A stretch of 64,000 nucleotides of DNA. It comes from Rhizobiales bacterium 62-17 (GTDB taxonomy: Bacteria; Pseudomonadota; Alphaproteobacteria; Rhizobiales; Beijerinckiaceae). A program made the position numbers and the translations under genes. Every line of letters begins with the position of its first letter. Position 1 is the stretch's first letter. The notes under the pieces were generated by a model. It worked only from the letters and a program-made list of their open reading frames with translations, ran no database searches and was not told the origin of the DNA. The stretch covers positions 328,844 through 392,843 of the forward strand of contig MKVW01000003.1 of NCBI GenBank assembly GCA_001898965.1, read 5' to 3'. Shown here one piece after another: positions 34,556-43,105 of this stretch.

Positions 34556-35599
34556 TTATGGGCCGAAGGCGCTGCCGAGCGCCTTGATAACTTCCGGCGG
34601 CGCGGCATAGAGGCGCTGCACATAGGCACGCATGTCGGCGCCCGACATGCCGGAAACATCGATGCGCATCTTGTCGGCGTCGGCCTTCAATTCGGGGCTG
34701 GCCAGCGCGTCGAGAAACGCCTTCTGCAGAATCTCTAGCCGGTCGGCGGGCACTTCAGGAGGCGCGACATAGGGGCGGCTCAGATCGTTCTGCGCGTAGA
34801 GAATGGTCAGAACCTGACGCTGGATATCGGTCTTGGCGAGCGCGGACATGAGGGGCACGCCGGCGGCGTTCAATTCGGGGTCGCCCTTCATGTCTTCCTG
34901 CACGAAGATGCGCGCGAAGCTCTTGCCGGTCAGGAGGTCCGGATATTGCACCTTGAGCGTCGACCAGCCGATGCCGCAGATGCCCTGAACCTCGTTCTTT
35001 TCGATGGCACCGCCGACTTCGCGCGTGCCTTGATAGCCGGGGATGAGCTTGAATTTCACGCCGAGCAGATTGCGTTCGACGGTGGGGAAATCGACCACCT
35101 GGCTGCCACGGGTGGTGCCGCCAATGGTCAATTCCTGGGTCAGCAGGTCTTCGATCGTCTTCACGCTGGCATCGTTGCGTAGCATGCAGACGGAGGCTTC
35201 CACTTTGGCGTTGCCGATGAAGCTGAACTTGCTGGCATCGAGCGCATTGGCGCCGGGTGCCAGCAGCGCATCGATGAGAACGCTGGGAAAGAACGTGCCG
35301 ATCGTCGTGCCGTCCTTGGGCGCGCGGAGCATCAAATGTCGGGCCACGATCTGGCCGCCGGCGCCGGGCATGTTCGAGACGACGACATTGGCGGCGCCAG
35401 GAATGCGCGCGGTGAGATGGCGCGCCAGAAGACGGGCATAAGTATCGAGCCCACCGCCAGCGGCCGCGCCCACAGCGATGGTGATCGTCTTGCCTTGGAA
35501 GAACTGGCTCGCCGGCTGTGCCGAGGCTGAAACCGCCGTGAGGGTGACGAGAAGGCCCGTGCCGAGTGCCGTCCGGATGGTGCTGGCGAGCAGCTTCAT
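34556..35599 (-). CDS. TctC/Bug-type periplasmic binding protein
   Basis: A 347-residue binding protein with signal peptide (MKLLASTIRTALGTGLLVTLTAVSASA), then QFFQGKTITIAVGAAAGGGLDTYARLLARHL and VVVSNMPGAGGQIVARHL, a diverged form of the Bug signatures. It is the first gene of the cluster that continues with a secreted esterase, an amidohydrolase and a hydrolase, and is divergent from a LysR-type regulator. Transport partners (TctAB) are not present. Start six codons inside the longest frame. Confidence 0.8.
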   Translation of the reverse strand: MKLLASTIRTALGTGLLVTLTAVSASAQPASQFFQGKTITIAVGAAAGGGLDTYARLLARHLTARIPGAANVVVSNMPGAGGQIVARHLMLRAPKDGTTIGTFFPSVLIDALLAPGANALDASKFSFIGNAKVEASVCMLRNDASVKTIEDLLTQELTIGGTTRGSQVVDFPTVERNLLGVKFKLIPGYQGTREVGGAIEKNEVQGICGIGWSTLKVQYPDLLTGKSFARIFVQEDMKGDPELNAAGVPLMSALAKTDIQRQVLTILYAQNDLSRPYVAPPEVPADRLEILQKAFLDALASPELKADADKMRIDVSGMSGADMRAYVQRLYAAPPEVIKALGSAFGP

Positions 35600-35703
35600 A
35601 TGGATCTCCCTCATTCCATTCGGCCCTATAATTTCAGCTATCGACTCTGAGCCATAGGAAAGAAGATTGCGCCAAGATGCGCTGAAACGCTTATCAAAAG
35701 CAC

Positions 35704-35723
35704 TATTTTCGATATAAAAAATA
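35704..35723. promoter_or_regulatory. AT-rich inverted repeat between LysR gene and TctC gene
   Basis: TATTTT-N8-AAAATA (35704-35723) is a perfect 6-bp dyad in the 140-base divergent gap, 16 bases before the LysR start. A LysR-type regulator at this position often binds its own promoter region. Weak but well placed. Confidence 0.35.
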
Positions 35724-35739
35724 CGCCATAAAAATTTGA

Positions 35740-36954
35740 TTGGACGATCTTTTGGGACGTATTCCAGACCTTCGCCGTTTGCGCGCTTTTCATGAAGTGG
35801 CCCGTTCGGGATCGCTCGTCATGGCGGCTGCAAGTTTGCGTGCGAGCCAACCGGCGATGACCTATCTGATCAATCAGCTCGAAGCCGATCTTGGCATCAA
35901 GCTGGTCGTGCGCGGTACGACAGGCACAATATTGACCGAGGTCGGTTCCATCTTCGCTAAGCGCACGGAACGCTGCCTGGAAAAGATCGGCGAGGCCGTC
36001 GAAAGCCTGCTCGCGGATGGCACGTCTGCGCGACGCAGGCAGGCCCTCGTGTCGCGGATGAATGGCACGCAATATCGCGCCGTCCTGGCGCTCTGGCATG
36101 AAGGCGACAGTCTGGCGGCGAGCCGGTTGCTTGACGTATCGCAGCAATCCCTGCTGCGGCCCGTGCGCGAATTGGAGAAGCTGTTCGCCAGCAAATTGGT
36201 CCGGCCGCTTGGTGGCCGGGTTATCTTCACCGATGCGGGACATGAGTTCGCGCGCCATCTGGTGTTGGCGGGACAGGAAATTGCATCGGCGCTGGAGGAG
36301 ATCGGGCGCGGGGCGGCGGGCCAGCGGAATTTGCGGATCGGCGCACTCGTTCTGTCGCCACGGCTCATCCTGGCCGAAGCGCTCGATGAAGCGTTGCGCT
36401 TCGCACCGCGGCAGACGGTCGAGATCGTCGAAGGCTCCTATGAGGAGCTGGTGGTGCGGCTGCGCAACGGCTCCATCGATGTCATTTTCGGCGCCTTGCG
36501 CGCGCCGCCGCCCTTCGATGATCTTATCGAAGCGCCCTTGCAGAAAGATCCCTATATTGTCGTCTGCCGTCGCGGTCATCCGCTCGCTCTATCGAAGCGG
36601 ATCAAAGCGAAAGACTTGTCGGAGTATGATTTCATATTCCCGACGGAAGGTTTGCGCCGCGAAGTGCTGGACGCGCTCGTGCAACGCTGGAAGCTGTCGC
36701 CACCATCCCAGGTCTACAGCAATTGGCTGCCGACGGTGGTCGCCATGGTGCGCTCCAGCGATCGGCTCGCGGTCTTGTCACGCTGGCATATCGAATCCGA
36801 CGAGTCTGCCGATCTGCAGGCACTGGACGGTCTGCCGGTGCCGCATGAGCCGCGTTATGTCGGCCTGACGAGCCGGGCGTCGTGGCTGCCGACGCCGTTT
36901 CAGAAGCATTTCATGGATGTGCTGGCGCAGGTCGTGCGGACCCGCGCTGCGTAG
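35740..36954 (+). CDS. LysR-family regulator with two winged-helix domains
   Basis: A 404-residue protein, about 100 longer than a normal LysR regulator. A first LysR helix-turn-helix (about 10-68: LRRLRAFHEVARSGSLVMAAASL) is followed by a second one (about 108-165: YRAVLALWHEGDSLAASRLLDVSQQSLLRPVRELEKL). The substrate-binding domain follows (about 190-400: LRIGALVLSPRLILAEALDEAL, GSIDVIFGALR, DPYIVVCRRGHPLA). The TTG start is taken because it opens directly into the first domain. It is divergent from the TctC/esterase/amidohydrolase cluster and most likely regulates it. Confidence 0.8.
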   Translation: MDDLLGRIPDLRRLRAFHEVARSGSLVMAAASLRASQPAMTYLINQLEADLGIKLVVRGTTGTILTEVGSIFAKRTERCLEKIGEAVESLLADGTSARRRQALVSRMNGTQYRAVLALWHEGDSLAASRLLDVSQQSLLRPVRELEKLFASKLVRPLGGRVIFTDAGHEFARHLVLAGQEIASALEEIGRGAAGQRNLRIGALVLSPRLILAEALDEALRFAPRQTVEIVEGSYEELVVRLRNGSIDVIFGALRAPPPFDDLIEAPLQKDPYIVVCRRGHPLALSKRIKAKDLSEYDFIFPTEGLRREVLDALVQRWKLSPPSQVYSNWLPTVVAMVRSSDRLAVLSRWHIESDESADLQALDGLPVPHEPRYVGLTSRASWLPTPFQKHFMDVLAQVVRTRAA

Positions 36955-36957
36955 GCT

Positions 36958-38217
36958 TTACGTTGCCAGAATGCTGGCGCGGCCGAAGCCATATTGATCA
37001 AGCGGCACGACGCGGCAGGGATCGCCCTTCTTGGCCGGCGGCGCATGGGGCAGGCGGACGATCAGGCCCTGGGCTTCGGCGAGAATGCCGAGCATGGACG
37101 AGTCTTGCCGCTTGAACGACGTGGCGACGGGCAGGCCGTCGCTGTCGTGACGCAGGCGGGCGCGCAGATAGTCCTGGCGCACGTCATTGGCCGGCACGTC
37201 TTCGCCGAGTACAGCGGCGATGGTGGGATCATGTCCAGCGGCGCTGTCGCCGCAAAGTGCGCGGATCATCGGCAGAACGAAGAGCACGCAGCAGACGATG
37301 GCGGAGACCGGATTGCCGGGCAGGCCGGCAATTAGCATGTCGTCGATGCGGCCATGCATGAAAGGCTTGCCGGGGCGCATGGCGATGCGCCAGAAGCCGA
37401 GTTCCATGCCCTCGCGCTTCAATGCCGATTGCACCAGATCATGGTCGCCAACCGAGGCGCCGCCCAGGGTAACGAGCACATCGGCCTTGGCGTCGCGAGC
37501 GCGGCGGATGGCGGCTTCGAGCGCGGTGAAATTATCACCGGCGATGCCGAGATCGAGCACATCGGCGCCGGCTTGGCGCAGATAGGCGCCGACGGCGAAA
37601 TTGTTGGAGGCGATGATCTGGTCGGGGCCGGGGGCGCTGCCTGGCGGCAGCAGTTCATCGCCGGTCGCCAGAATGGCGACGAGCGGCTTGCGCACGACAT
37701 CGAGCGTCGCATGGTTCATGGCGGCGGCGAGCGCCAGTTCGGCTGGGCCCATCAGGCGGCCGGCTTCGAGCAGCACGTCGCCTTCCTTGAAGTCGAGGCC
37801 GGCGCCGCGGACGTGGCGGCCGAGCGGCTCGCTGAATTTCGCGGTGATGATATCGCCATTGGCTTCCGCATCCTCCTGGATGAGGATGGTGTCGGCACCT
37901 TCAGGCACGCGCGCGCCGGTGAAGATGCGCACGGTTTCGCCGGGGGCGATGGCACCGTCGAAGCCGTGGCCGGCGGAGCTGGTGCCGATCAGTTTCAGCT
38001 TCGAGGGGATGGTGGCGATGTCGGCGGCGCGCACCGCATAGCCGTCCATGGCGGACAGATTGGCCGGCGGCTGGGTGCGGCGCGCGGCGAGGGGATGAAC
38101 GAGCCGGCGGCCGTGCGCCTGCGCCAGCGGAACCGTTTCGCTGAGACGCGGCCGTTCCGCGCTCGCCAGCAAACGCCTCAGCGCTTCGTCGACCGACAGC
38201 ATCGGTTCCTTTGCCAC
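36958..38217 (-). CDS. moeA: molybdopterin molybdenumtransferase
   Basis: MoeA inserts molybdate into adenylylated molybdopterin. The 419-residue protein has the N-terminal LSAMDGYAVRAADI, FTGARVPEGADTILIQED, VAILATGDELL and VTLGGASVGDHD (MPT-binding), and LPGNPVSAIVCC. It is adjacent to moaC (stop and start one base apart), and follows the trpD/trpC genes on the same strand, an order found in many Alphaproteobacteria. lexA, often next, is not here; a LysR gene on the other strand ends 3 bases away. Confidence 0.95.
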   Translation of the reverse strand: MAKEPMLSVDEALRRLLASAERPRLSETVPLAQAHGRRLVHPLAARRTQPPANLSAMDGYAVRAADIATIPSKLKLIGTSSAGHGFDGAIAPGETVRIFTGARVPEGADTILIQEDAEANGDIITAKFSEPLGRHVRGAGLDFKEGDVLLEAGRLMGPAELALAAAMNHATLDVVRKPLVAILATGDELLPPGSAPGPDQIIASNNFAVGAYLRQAGADVLDLGIAGDNFTALEAAIRRARDAKADVLVTLGGASVGDHDLVQSALKREGMELGFWRIAMRPGKPFMHGRIDDMLIAGLPGNPVSAIVCCVLFVLPMIRALCGDSAAGHDPTIAAVLGEDVPANDVRQDYLRARLRHDSDGLPVATSFKRQDSSMLGILAEAQGLIVRLPHAPPAKKGDPCRVVPLDQYGFGRASILAT

Positions 38218-38218
38218 T

Positions 38219-38698
38219 TTACGCCTCGCGTTTCCAATCGCCGGATTTGCCGCCGGATTTCTCGACCATGCCGATGCCTTCGATGCGCATGAAGCGATCG
38301 ACGGCCTTCACCATATCATAGACGGTGAGACAGGCGACGCTGACGGCGGTCAACGCTTCCATTTCGACGCCGGTCTGGCCGCTGACTTTCGCCGTGGCGC
38401 GCACGCGTACACCGGGCAGGCTTTCGTCAACCGTCAGATCGACCTTGATACTGGTGAGATTCAGCGGGTGACAGAGCGGGATCAGTTCATGGGTGCGCTT
38501 GGCCGCCATGATGCCGGCGATGCGCGCGGTGCCGAGCACGTCGCCTTTCTTGGCGTCGCCGGCGATAACCAAGGCCAGGGTTTCCGGCTTCATCACGACG
38601 CGGCCTTCGGCGACAGCGACGCGGTGTGTCGCGTCTTTATCGGACACATCGACCATATGCGCCTCGCCGGAGGCGCCGATATGGGTGAGCTTGCTCAT
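38219..38698 (-). CDS. moaC: cyclic pyranopterin monophosphate synthase
   Basis: A 159-residue MoaC, which together with MoaA forms cyclic pyranopterin monophosphate. Motifs include [39 protein letters not shown], and [23 protein letters not shown], and the C-terminal [10 protein letters not shown]. Its start overlaps the trpC stop by 4 bases (ATGA), so translation is coupled. Confidence 0.95.
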   Translation of the reverse strand: MSKLTHIGASGEAHMVDVSDKDATHRVAVAEGRVVMKPETLALVIAGDAKKGDVLGTARIAGIMAAKRTHELIPLCHPLNLTSIKVDLTVDESLPGVRVRATAKVSGQTGVEMEALTAVSVACLTVYDMVKAVDRFMRIEGIGMVEKSGGKSGDWKREA

Positions 38699-39528
38699 GC
38701 CGGCCGGCGCTTCGCCATGGTCTTGGCGAGCACGGCCTCGCCATGCAGCAGGTCGTGGGTGGCCTTGCTGACATCGGCATGGCGCATCAGGCTTTCGCCG
38801 ACCAGGAAGGCGTTGATGCCGGCATGGCTCAGGCGCACGCAGTCTTCGTGCGAGCCAATGCCGCTTTCGCCGACGATGATGCGATCCTTCGGCACGGACG
38901 GCGCCAGCTTCTCGCTGACTTCAAGCGACGTCTTGAAACTATGCAGATCGCGGTTGTTGATGCCGATGAGGCGCGTTTCCAGCGGCAAGGCACGGCGCAG
39001 CTCTTCCTCGCTGTGCACTTCGATCAGGACGTCGAGATGCAGATCATGGGCCGCCTTGTTAAGGGCCTTGGCGGTTTCGTCGTCGACGCTGGCCATGATG
39101 ATCAGGATGCAATCGGCGCCCCAGGCGCGCGCTTCATAGACCTGATAGGGATCGTAGAGGAAATCCTTGCGCAGCGCCGGCAGCAGCGTCGCGTCACGCG
39201 CGGCTGTGAGGAATTCCGGCTTGCCTTGGAAGGAGGGTTCGTCGGTGAGCACCGAGAGACAGGCGGCGCCGCCATGCTCGTAGGCCTTGGCGAGCTTCGG
39301 CGGATCGAAATCGGCGCGGATGAGGCCCTTCGACGGGCTCGCCTTCTTCACCTCGGCGATGAGGCCGAAATCACCTGCGCTGATCTTGCTTTCAAGTGCA
39401 TGGACGAAGCCGCGCGTCGGCGAGCGCTGCTCGATGATCCGCTCCAGGGCGGGCAGCGGCATGCGGACCTTTGCCTCGGCGATTTCGCGGCGCTTGTAGG
39501 CTTCGATCTTCTGCAGAATGTCGGACAT
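38695..39528 (-). CDS. trpC: indole-3-glycerol phosphate synthase
   Basis: A 277-residue TrpC, a TIM-barrel that closes CdRP to indole-3-glycerol phosphate. Visible: [13 protein letters not shown], the [18 protein letters not shown] motif with the catalytic Lys/Glu, [31 protein letters not shown], and [21 protein letters not shown]. The start at [12 protein letters not shown] is the family start. It lies 20 bases after trpD. Confidence 0.95.
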   Translation of the reverse strand: MSDILQKIEAYKRREIAEAKVRMPLPALERIIEQRSPTRGFVHALESKISAGDFGLIAEVKKASPSKGLIRADFDPPKLAKAYEHGGAACLSVLTDEPSFQGKPEFLTAARDATLLPALRKDFLYDPYQVYEARAWGADCILIIMASVDDETAKALNKAAHDLHLDVLIEVHSEEELRRALPLETRLIGINNRDLHSFKTSLEVSEKLAPSVPKDRIIVGESGIGSHEDCVRLSHAGINAFLVGESLMRHADVSKATHDLLHGEAVLAKTMAKRRPA

Positions 39529-39548
39529 TCGCTCGCTTCCTGCTCCCA

Positions 39549-40568
39549 CTATACCGGACGATTGGTCACTTCGATCAGTTTGGCAAGCGTAGCCTTCGCC
39601 CTGCCATCGGCGATGGCCTTGCTGGCGATGGCGACGCCTTCCTTGAGTTCCTTGGCCTTTCCGGCAACGATCAGGGCGGCCGCCGCGTTCATCAGCGCGA
39701 TGTCGCGATAGGCCGAGGCCTTGCCGTCGAGCACGTCGCGCAGCGCCTGCGCATTGTGTTCGGGATCGCCACCCTTGAGATCGGCAGGGTTGGCGCGCTG
39801 CAAGCCGGCATCCTCGGGCGCGATGTCGAAGCTTTCGATCTTGCCGTTGGCGAGCGCTACGACGCGGGTCGGGCCGGTGGTGGTGATCTCGTCGAGACCA
39901 TCGGAGCCGTGGACGAACCAGGCATTGTCGGAGCCGAGATTGCGCAGCACTTCGGCCATCGGCTTCAAGAGGTCGACGGAGAAGGCGCCGACGAGCTGGC
40001 GCTTGACCGAAGCCGGGTTGGAGAGCGGTCCGAGAATATTGAAGATGGTGCGGGTGCCGAGTTCGACGCGCACCGGCGCGACATGGCGCGTGGCGGCGTG
40101 GTGGCTCGGCGCCATCATGAAGCCGATGCCAACGCTCAGCAAAGAGGCTTCGATCTGTTCCGGCTTTTGGCCGACGGCGACACCGAGGGCTCCCAGCACA
40201 TCGCTGGCGCCCGAGCGGGAGGAGAGGGCGCGGTTGCCATGCTTGGCGACGGGCACGCCGCAGGAGGCGACGATGAGCGAAGCCAGCGTCGAGACATTGT
40301 AGGAGCCCGAGCCGTCGCCGCCGGTGCCGACGATGTCGATGGCGCCGTCGGGCGCGCTCACGCGCAGCATCTTGCTGCGCATCGCCGCCGTCGCGCCGGT
40401 GAATTCATCGACCGTCTCGCCGCGCACGCGCAAAGCCATCAGGAATGCGCCCATCTGCGCCGGCGTGACTTCGCCCGACAGCAGATTGTCGAAGGCAGCC
40501 TCGGCTTCCGGCCTTGTCAGGCTGGCGCCCGCGGCCACTTTGGCGAGGATCGGCTTGAAGGACTCCAT
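39549..40568 (-). CDS. trpD: anthranilate phosphoribosyltransferase
   Basis: A 339-residue TrpD. It has the PRPP-binding [38 protein letters not shown], and the anthranilate-binding [18 protein letters not shown] region, and [14 protein letters not shown]. It transfers the phosphoribosyl group to anthranilate. It directly follows trpG with no gap, so expression is coupled. Confidence 0.95.
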   Translation of the reverse strand: MESFKPILAKVAAGASLTRPEAEAAFDNLLSGEVTPAQMGAFLMALRVRGETVDEFTGATAAMRSKMLRVSAPDGAIDIVGTGGDGSGSYNVSTLASLIVASCGVPVAKHGNRALSSRSGASDVLGALGVAVGQKPEQIEASLLSVGIGFMMAPSHHAATRHVAPVRVELGTRTIFNILGPLSNPASVKRQLVGAFSVDLLKPMAEVLRNLGSDNAWFVHGSDGLDEITTTGPTRVVALANGKIESFDIAPEDAGLQRANPADLKGGDPEHNAQALRDVLDGKASAYRDIALMNAAAALIVAGKAKELKEGVAIASKAIADGRAKATLAKLIEVTNRPV

Positions 40569-41201
40569 TCACGCAGCTCCGCTTGTCCGTTTCGTCGCGG
40601 CTCCATTGGCCGCGCGGCGCGCATTCCAGTCGTGCGCCATGTCGAGAAAATTCTTCAAGATGAGATGACCATGATCCGAGAGAATGCTCTCCGGATGAAA
40701 CTGGACGCCGTGGACCGGCAAGCTGCGGTGTTGCAGCGCCATGATCAGATTGTCGGTCCAGGCGGTGGCTTCGAGAACGTCGGGCAAAGTGTCGGCCTGC
40801 ACTACCAGCGAATGATAGCGCGTCGCCTGGAACGGTCCGTTGATGCCGCGAAACAGGCCGGCCCCGCCATGGGTGACTTGCGACAGCTTGCCATGGATGG
40901 GGATCGGCGCACGCACCACGTCGCCGCCGAAGGCTTCGCCGATGCTCTGATGGCCGAGACAGACGCCGAGCAGCGGCACGGTTTGCGCGGCCGCTGCCAC
41001 GAGATCGAGGCAGATGCCGGCCTCGCGCGGCGTGCAGGGGCCAGGCGACAGGACGATTGCGTCGGGCTGGGTGGCCATCACCGCGGCGACGGACACCTGA
41101 TCGTTGCGATGAACGGTCACGGACGCGCCGAGAGAGCCCAGATAATGCACCAGGTTCCAGGTGAAACTGTCGTAATTGTCGATCAGCGTGACGGAAGGCA
41201 T
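40569..41201 (-). CDS. trpG: anthranilate synthase glutamine amidotransferase component
   Basis: A 210-residue class I glutamine amidotransferase: TLIDNYDSFTWNLVHYLG, VLSPGPCTPREAGICLDLV, the nucleophile in PLLGVCLGHQSIGEAFGG and the catalytic pair VQFHPESILSDHG. It delivers ammonia to TrpE. The start MPSVTLIDNYD is standard. It is separated from trpE by an inserted metallophosphoesterase gene on the other strand, so trpG probably has its own promoter in the 190-base gap to 41392. Confidence 0.95.
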   Translation of the reverse strand: MPSVTLIDNYDSFTWNLVHYLGSLGASVTVHRNDQVSVAAVMATQPDAIVLSPGPCTPREAGICLDLVAAAAQTVPLLGVCLGHQSIGEAFGGDVVRAPIPIHGKLSQVTHGGAGLFRGINGPFQATRYHSLVVQADTLPDVLEATAWTDNLIMALQHRSLPVHGVQFHPESILSDHGHLILKNFLDMAHDWNARRAANGAATKRTSGAA

Positions 41202-41391
41202 GTCGGCCCCTGTTTCCGGCGTTCTTTTCGACTTTGGCAGGGGCAAGGTCAAGCCGGCCGTTTGAAATGCCAATCTGGCCAATTTGGGCGCGGGCAGGGT
41301 GGTTTAGCCGTCATTCTCCTGTGATCTGGCTGTCGCCGGCCCGTCGCCGCCCCGTCAATCGGCTGTCAGCGAATCGGCGCATGCCACCGCC

Positions 41392-42945
41392 ATGTTCGAC
41401 CGGACCGGATTTCTCGTGGCGACGCGGCGCGACCTCCTCCTTTCGAGCGCGGCCTTGGCCAGCGCATCGGCCCTGTCTGGGGCGGCGCGTGCTGCGGCGC
41501 CGGCCCAAATGGCGGTGGCCGGCAATTGGGCGAGCGGGCGGGTGCTCGACGGCGATCGCGACATGGGTCTGGCCGGCGTTTGGGTCTCGAACGGGGTCGA
41601 TATCGTCGCCACGGACGCGGATGGCCGTTATGTGCTGCCCGAGGCCGACGACGGCACGCTCTTCGTCATCGAGCCGGCGCATTATCAGGTGGCGCGCGAC
41701 CCCATCACCGGCCTGCCGCAACATTACCGTCCTTATGGCGCTCCCGGCGGGCGGACCGATTTCAGGCTGCGCGCCTGGGAGGAGCCGCAGCGCTTCGATG
41801 TCGCCTTGTTCGCCGATCCGCAGCCGGAGAGCCATCGCCATATCGATCACATCCGCGACGGCGCGGTGCGCGATGCCGCGCGGCATCGTCCGGCGTTCGG
41901 CCTGACGCTCGGCGATATCTGCGGCGACAATCTGAGCCTGCTCGACCGCCTGAACCGCACCATCGGGCAGGTGGGCGTGACGTGGTGGAATGCCGGCGGC
42001 AATCACGATCTCGACTACGAGGCGACGACGGCGGTTGGCGCGCGCCGCACGTTCCGGCAGAAATATGGGCCGAGCCACTACGCCTTTCACTATGGCCCGG
42101 CGCTGTTCGTGGTTCTCGACAATGTCGAATACGAGGGCGCGCGGCCTGACGGTTCGGCCGGCGGTTATCGTGGGGCGATCGGCTCCCGGCAGCTCGCCTT
42201 CGTGCGCAACCTTCTGCAGCATTGGCCGCGCGAACGGCTCGTTGTCTTCTGCATGCATATTCCTCTGGCCACAGCCTGGAACCCGCTGAGCATTCGCGAC
42301 AACACGGCCGACGCGCAGGATCTGCTGCGCCTGTTCGATGGCCGCAATGCCGTGAGTTTTTCCGGCCATATGCACACCACCGAGCACGGCTATTTGCCGC
42401 AAGCCTCGGGCGCGCCGCATCACCATCACGTGCTGGCGGCGGTGTCGGGCTCGTGGTGGAGCGGGCCGAACGATTTTCGCGGTACGCCGCTCGCCATGGG
42501 CTGCGACGGTTGCCCTGCCGGCTATCATCGGCTGTCGATCAGCGAGACCGATTATTCCACGACGTTTCATGCGCCGGCCGCCGAAGAGCGGTTGCGCATT
42601 CATGCCAAGCTCGCGGACGATTATGTCGATGTCTTTGCCAATCTGTTCGACGGTGGCCCGCGTTCAACGATGATGGCGATCACGGGCGCGACGCGCGTCG
42701 AGATGACCAAGGTACGCCGCGCCGATCCCTTCGTCGAAGTCTTGTTCGCGGATCCGCAGGTCGATAAGCATTCCTGGGTCAAAGCCGAGCCGTGCGAACA
42801 TCTGTGGCACGCACGATTGCCGTTTAATGCTGGTCTTGCACCGCAGCGCATCGACGTCGAAGCGAGAGACGAATATGGCCGGCGCGTCGACGATATGGTG
42901 TTCGTCGAGCGTGTGATGCCGGAAGCGGCTGTCTCGCACGGGTAA
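41392..42945 (+). CDS. Tat-exported calcineurin-like metallophosphoesterase
   Basis: A 517-residue exported phosphoesterase. It has a twin-arginine signal (ATRRDLLLSSAALASASA) and an N-terminal carboxypeptidase-like/MetallophosN fold (about 40-135, VLDGDRDMGLAGVWVSNG...). The catalytic core follows with ALFADPQ, LTLGDICGDN, NAGGNHDLDY, CMHIPL and FSGHMHTTEHG, then a C-terminal domain (about 370-505). The usual D-x-H motif reads D-P-Q, as in the calcineurin-like C-terminal subfamily. It is inserted, inverted, between trpE and trpG; an intergenic repeat follows it. Substrate unknown. Confidence 0.85.
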   Translation: MFDRTGFLVATRRDLLLSSAALASASALSGAARAAAPAQMAVAGNWASGRVLDGDRDMGLAGVWVSNGVDIVATDADGRYVLPEADDGTLFVIEPAHYQVARDPITGLPQHYRPYGAPGGRTDFRLRAWEEPQRFDVALFADPQPESHRHIDHIRDGAVRDAARHRPAFGLTLGDICGDNLSLLDRLNRTIGQVGVTWWNAGGNHDLDYEATTAVGARRTFRQKYGPSHYAFHYGPALFVVLDNVEYEGARPDGSAGGYRGAIGSRQLAFVRNLLQHWPRERLVVFCMHIPLATAWNPLSIRDNTADAQDLLRLFDGRNAVSFSGHMHTTEHGYLPQASGAPHHHHVLAAVSGSWWSGPNDFRGTPLAMGCDGCPAGYHRLSISETDYSTTFHAPAAEERLRIHAKLADDYVDVFANLFDGGPRSTMMAITGATRVEMTKVRRADPFVEVLFADPQVDKHSWVKAEPCEHLWHARLPFNAGLAPQRIDVEARDEYGRRVDDMVFVERVMPEAAVSHG

Positions 42946-42949
42946 TCTT

Positions 42950-43094
42950 GGTGTCATCCCGGACACGCGCAGCGTGATCCGGGACCCAGGGGCGTGTGGT
43001 AGAATCCAAATTATCTGAGCGGGTCTGTGCAGCGTTCAACGCCGAGCGCGTTGCCCCTGGTTCCCGGATCGCCTGCGGCGTCCGGGATGACACC
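42950..43094. repeat. Hyphomicrobiales-type intergenic inverted repeat, copy 2
   Basis: Begins GGTGTCATCCCGGACACGC and ends GGCGTCCGGGATGACACC, with inner arms ATCCGGGACCCAGGGGC and GCCCCTGGTTCCCGGAT. It is a 145-base near-symmetrical element between the convergent metallophosphoesterase and trpE genes, and shares its arms with the element at 9076-9199. Confidence 0.8.
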
Positions 43095-43105
43095 AAGGGC
43101 TCGCC

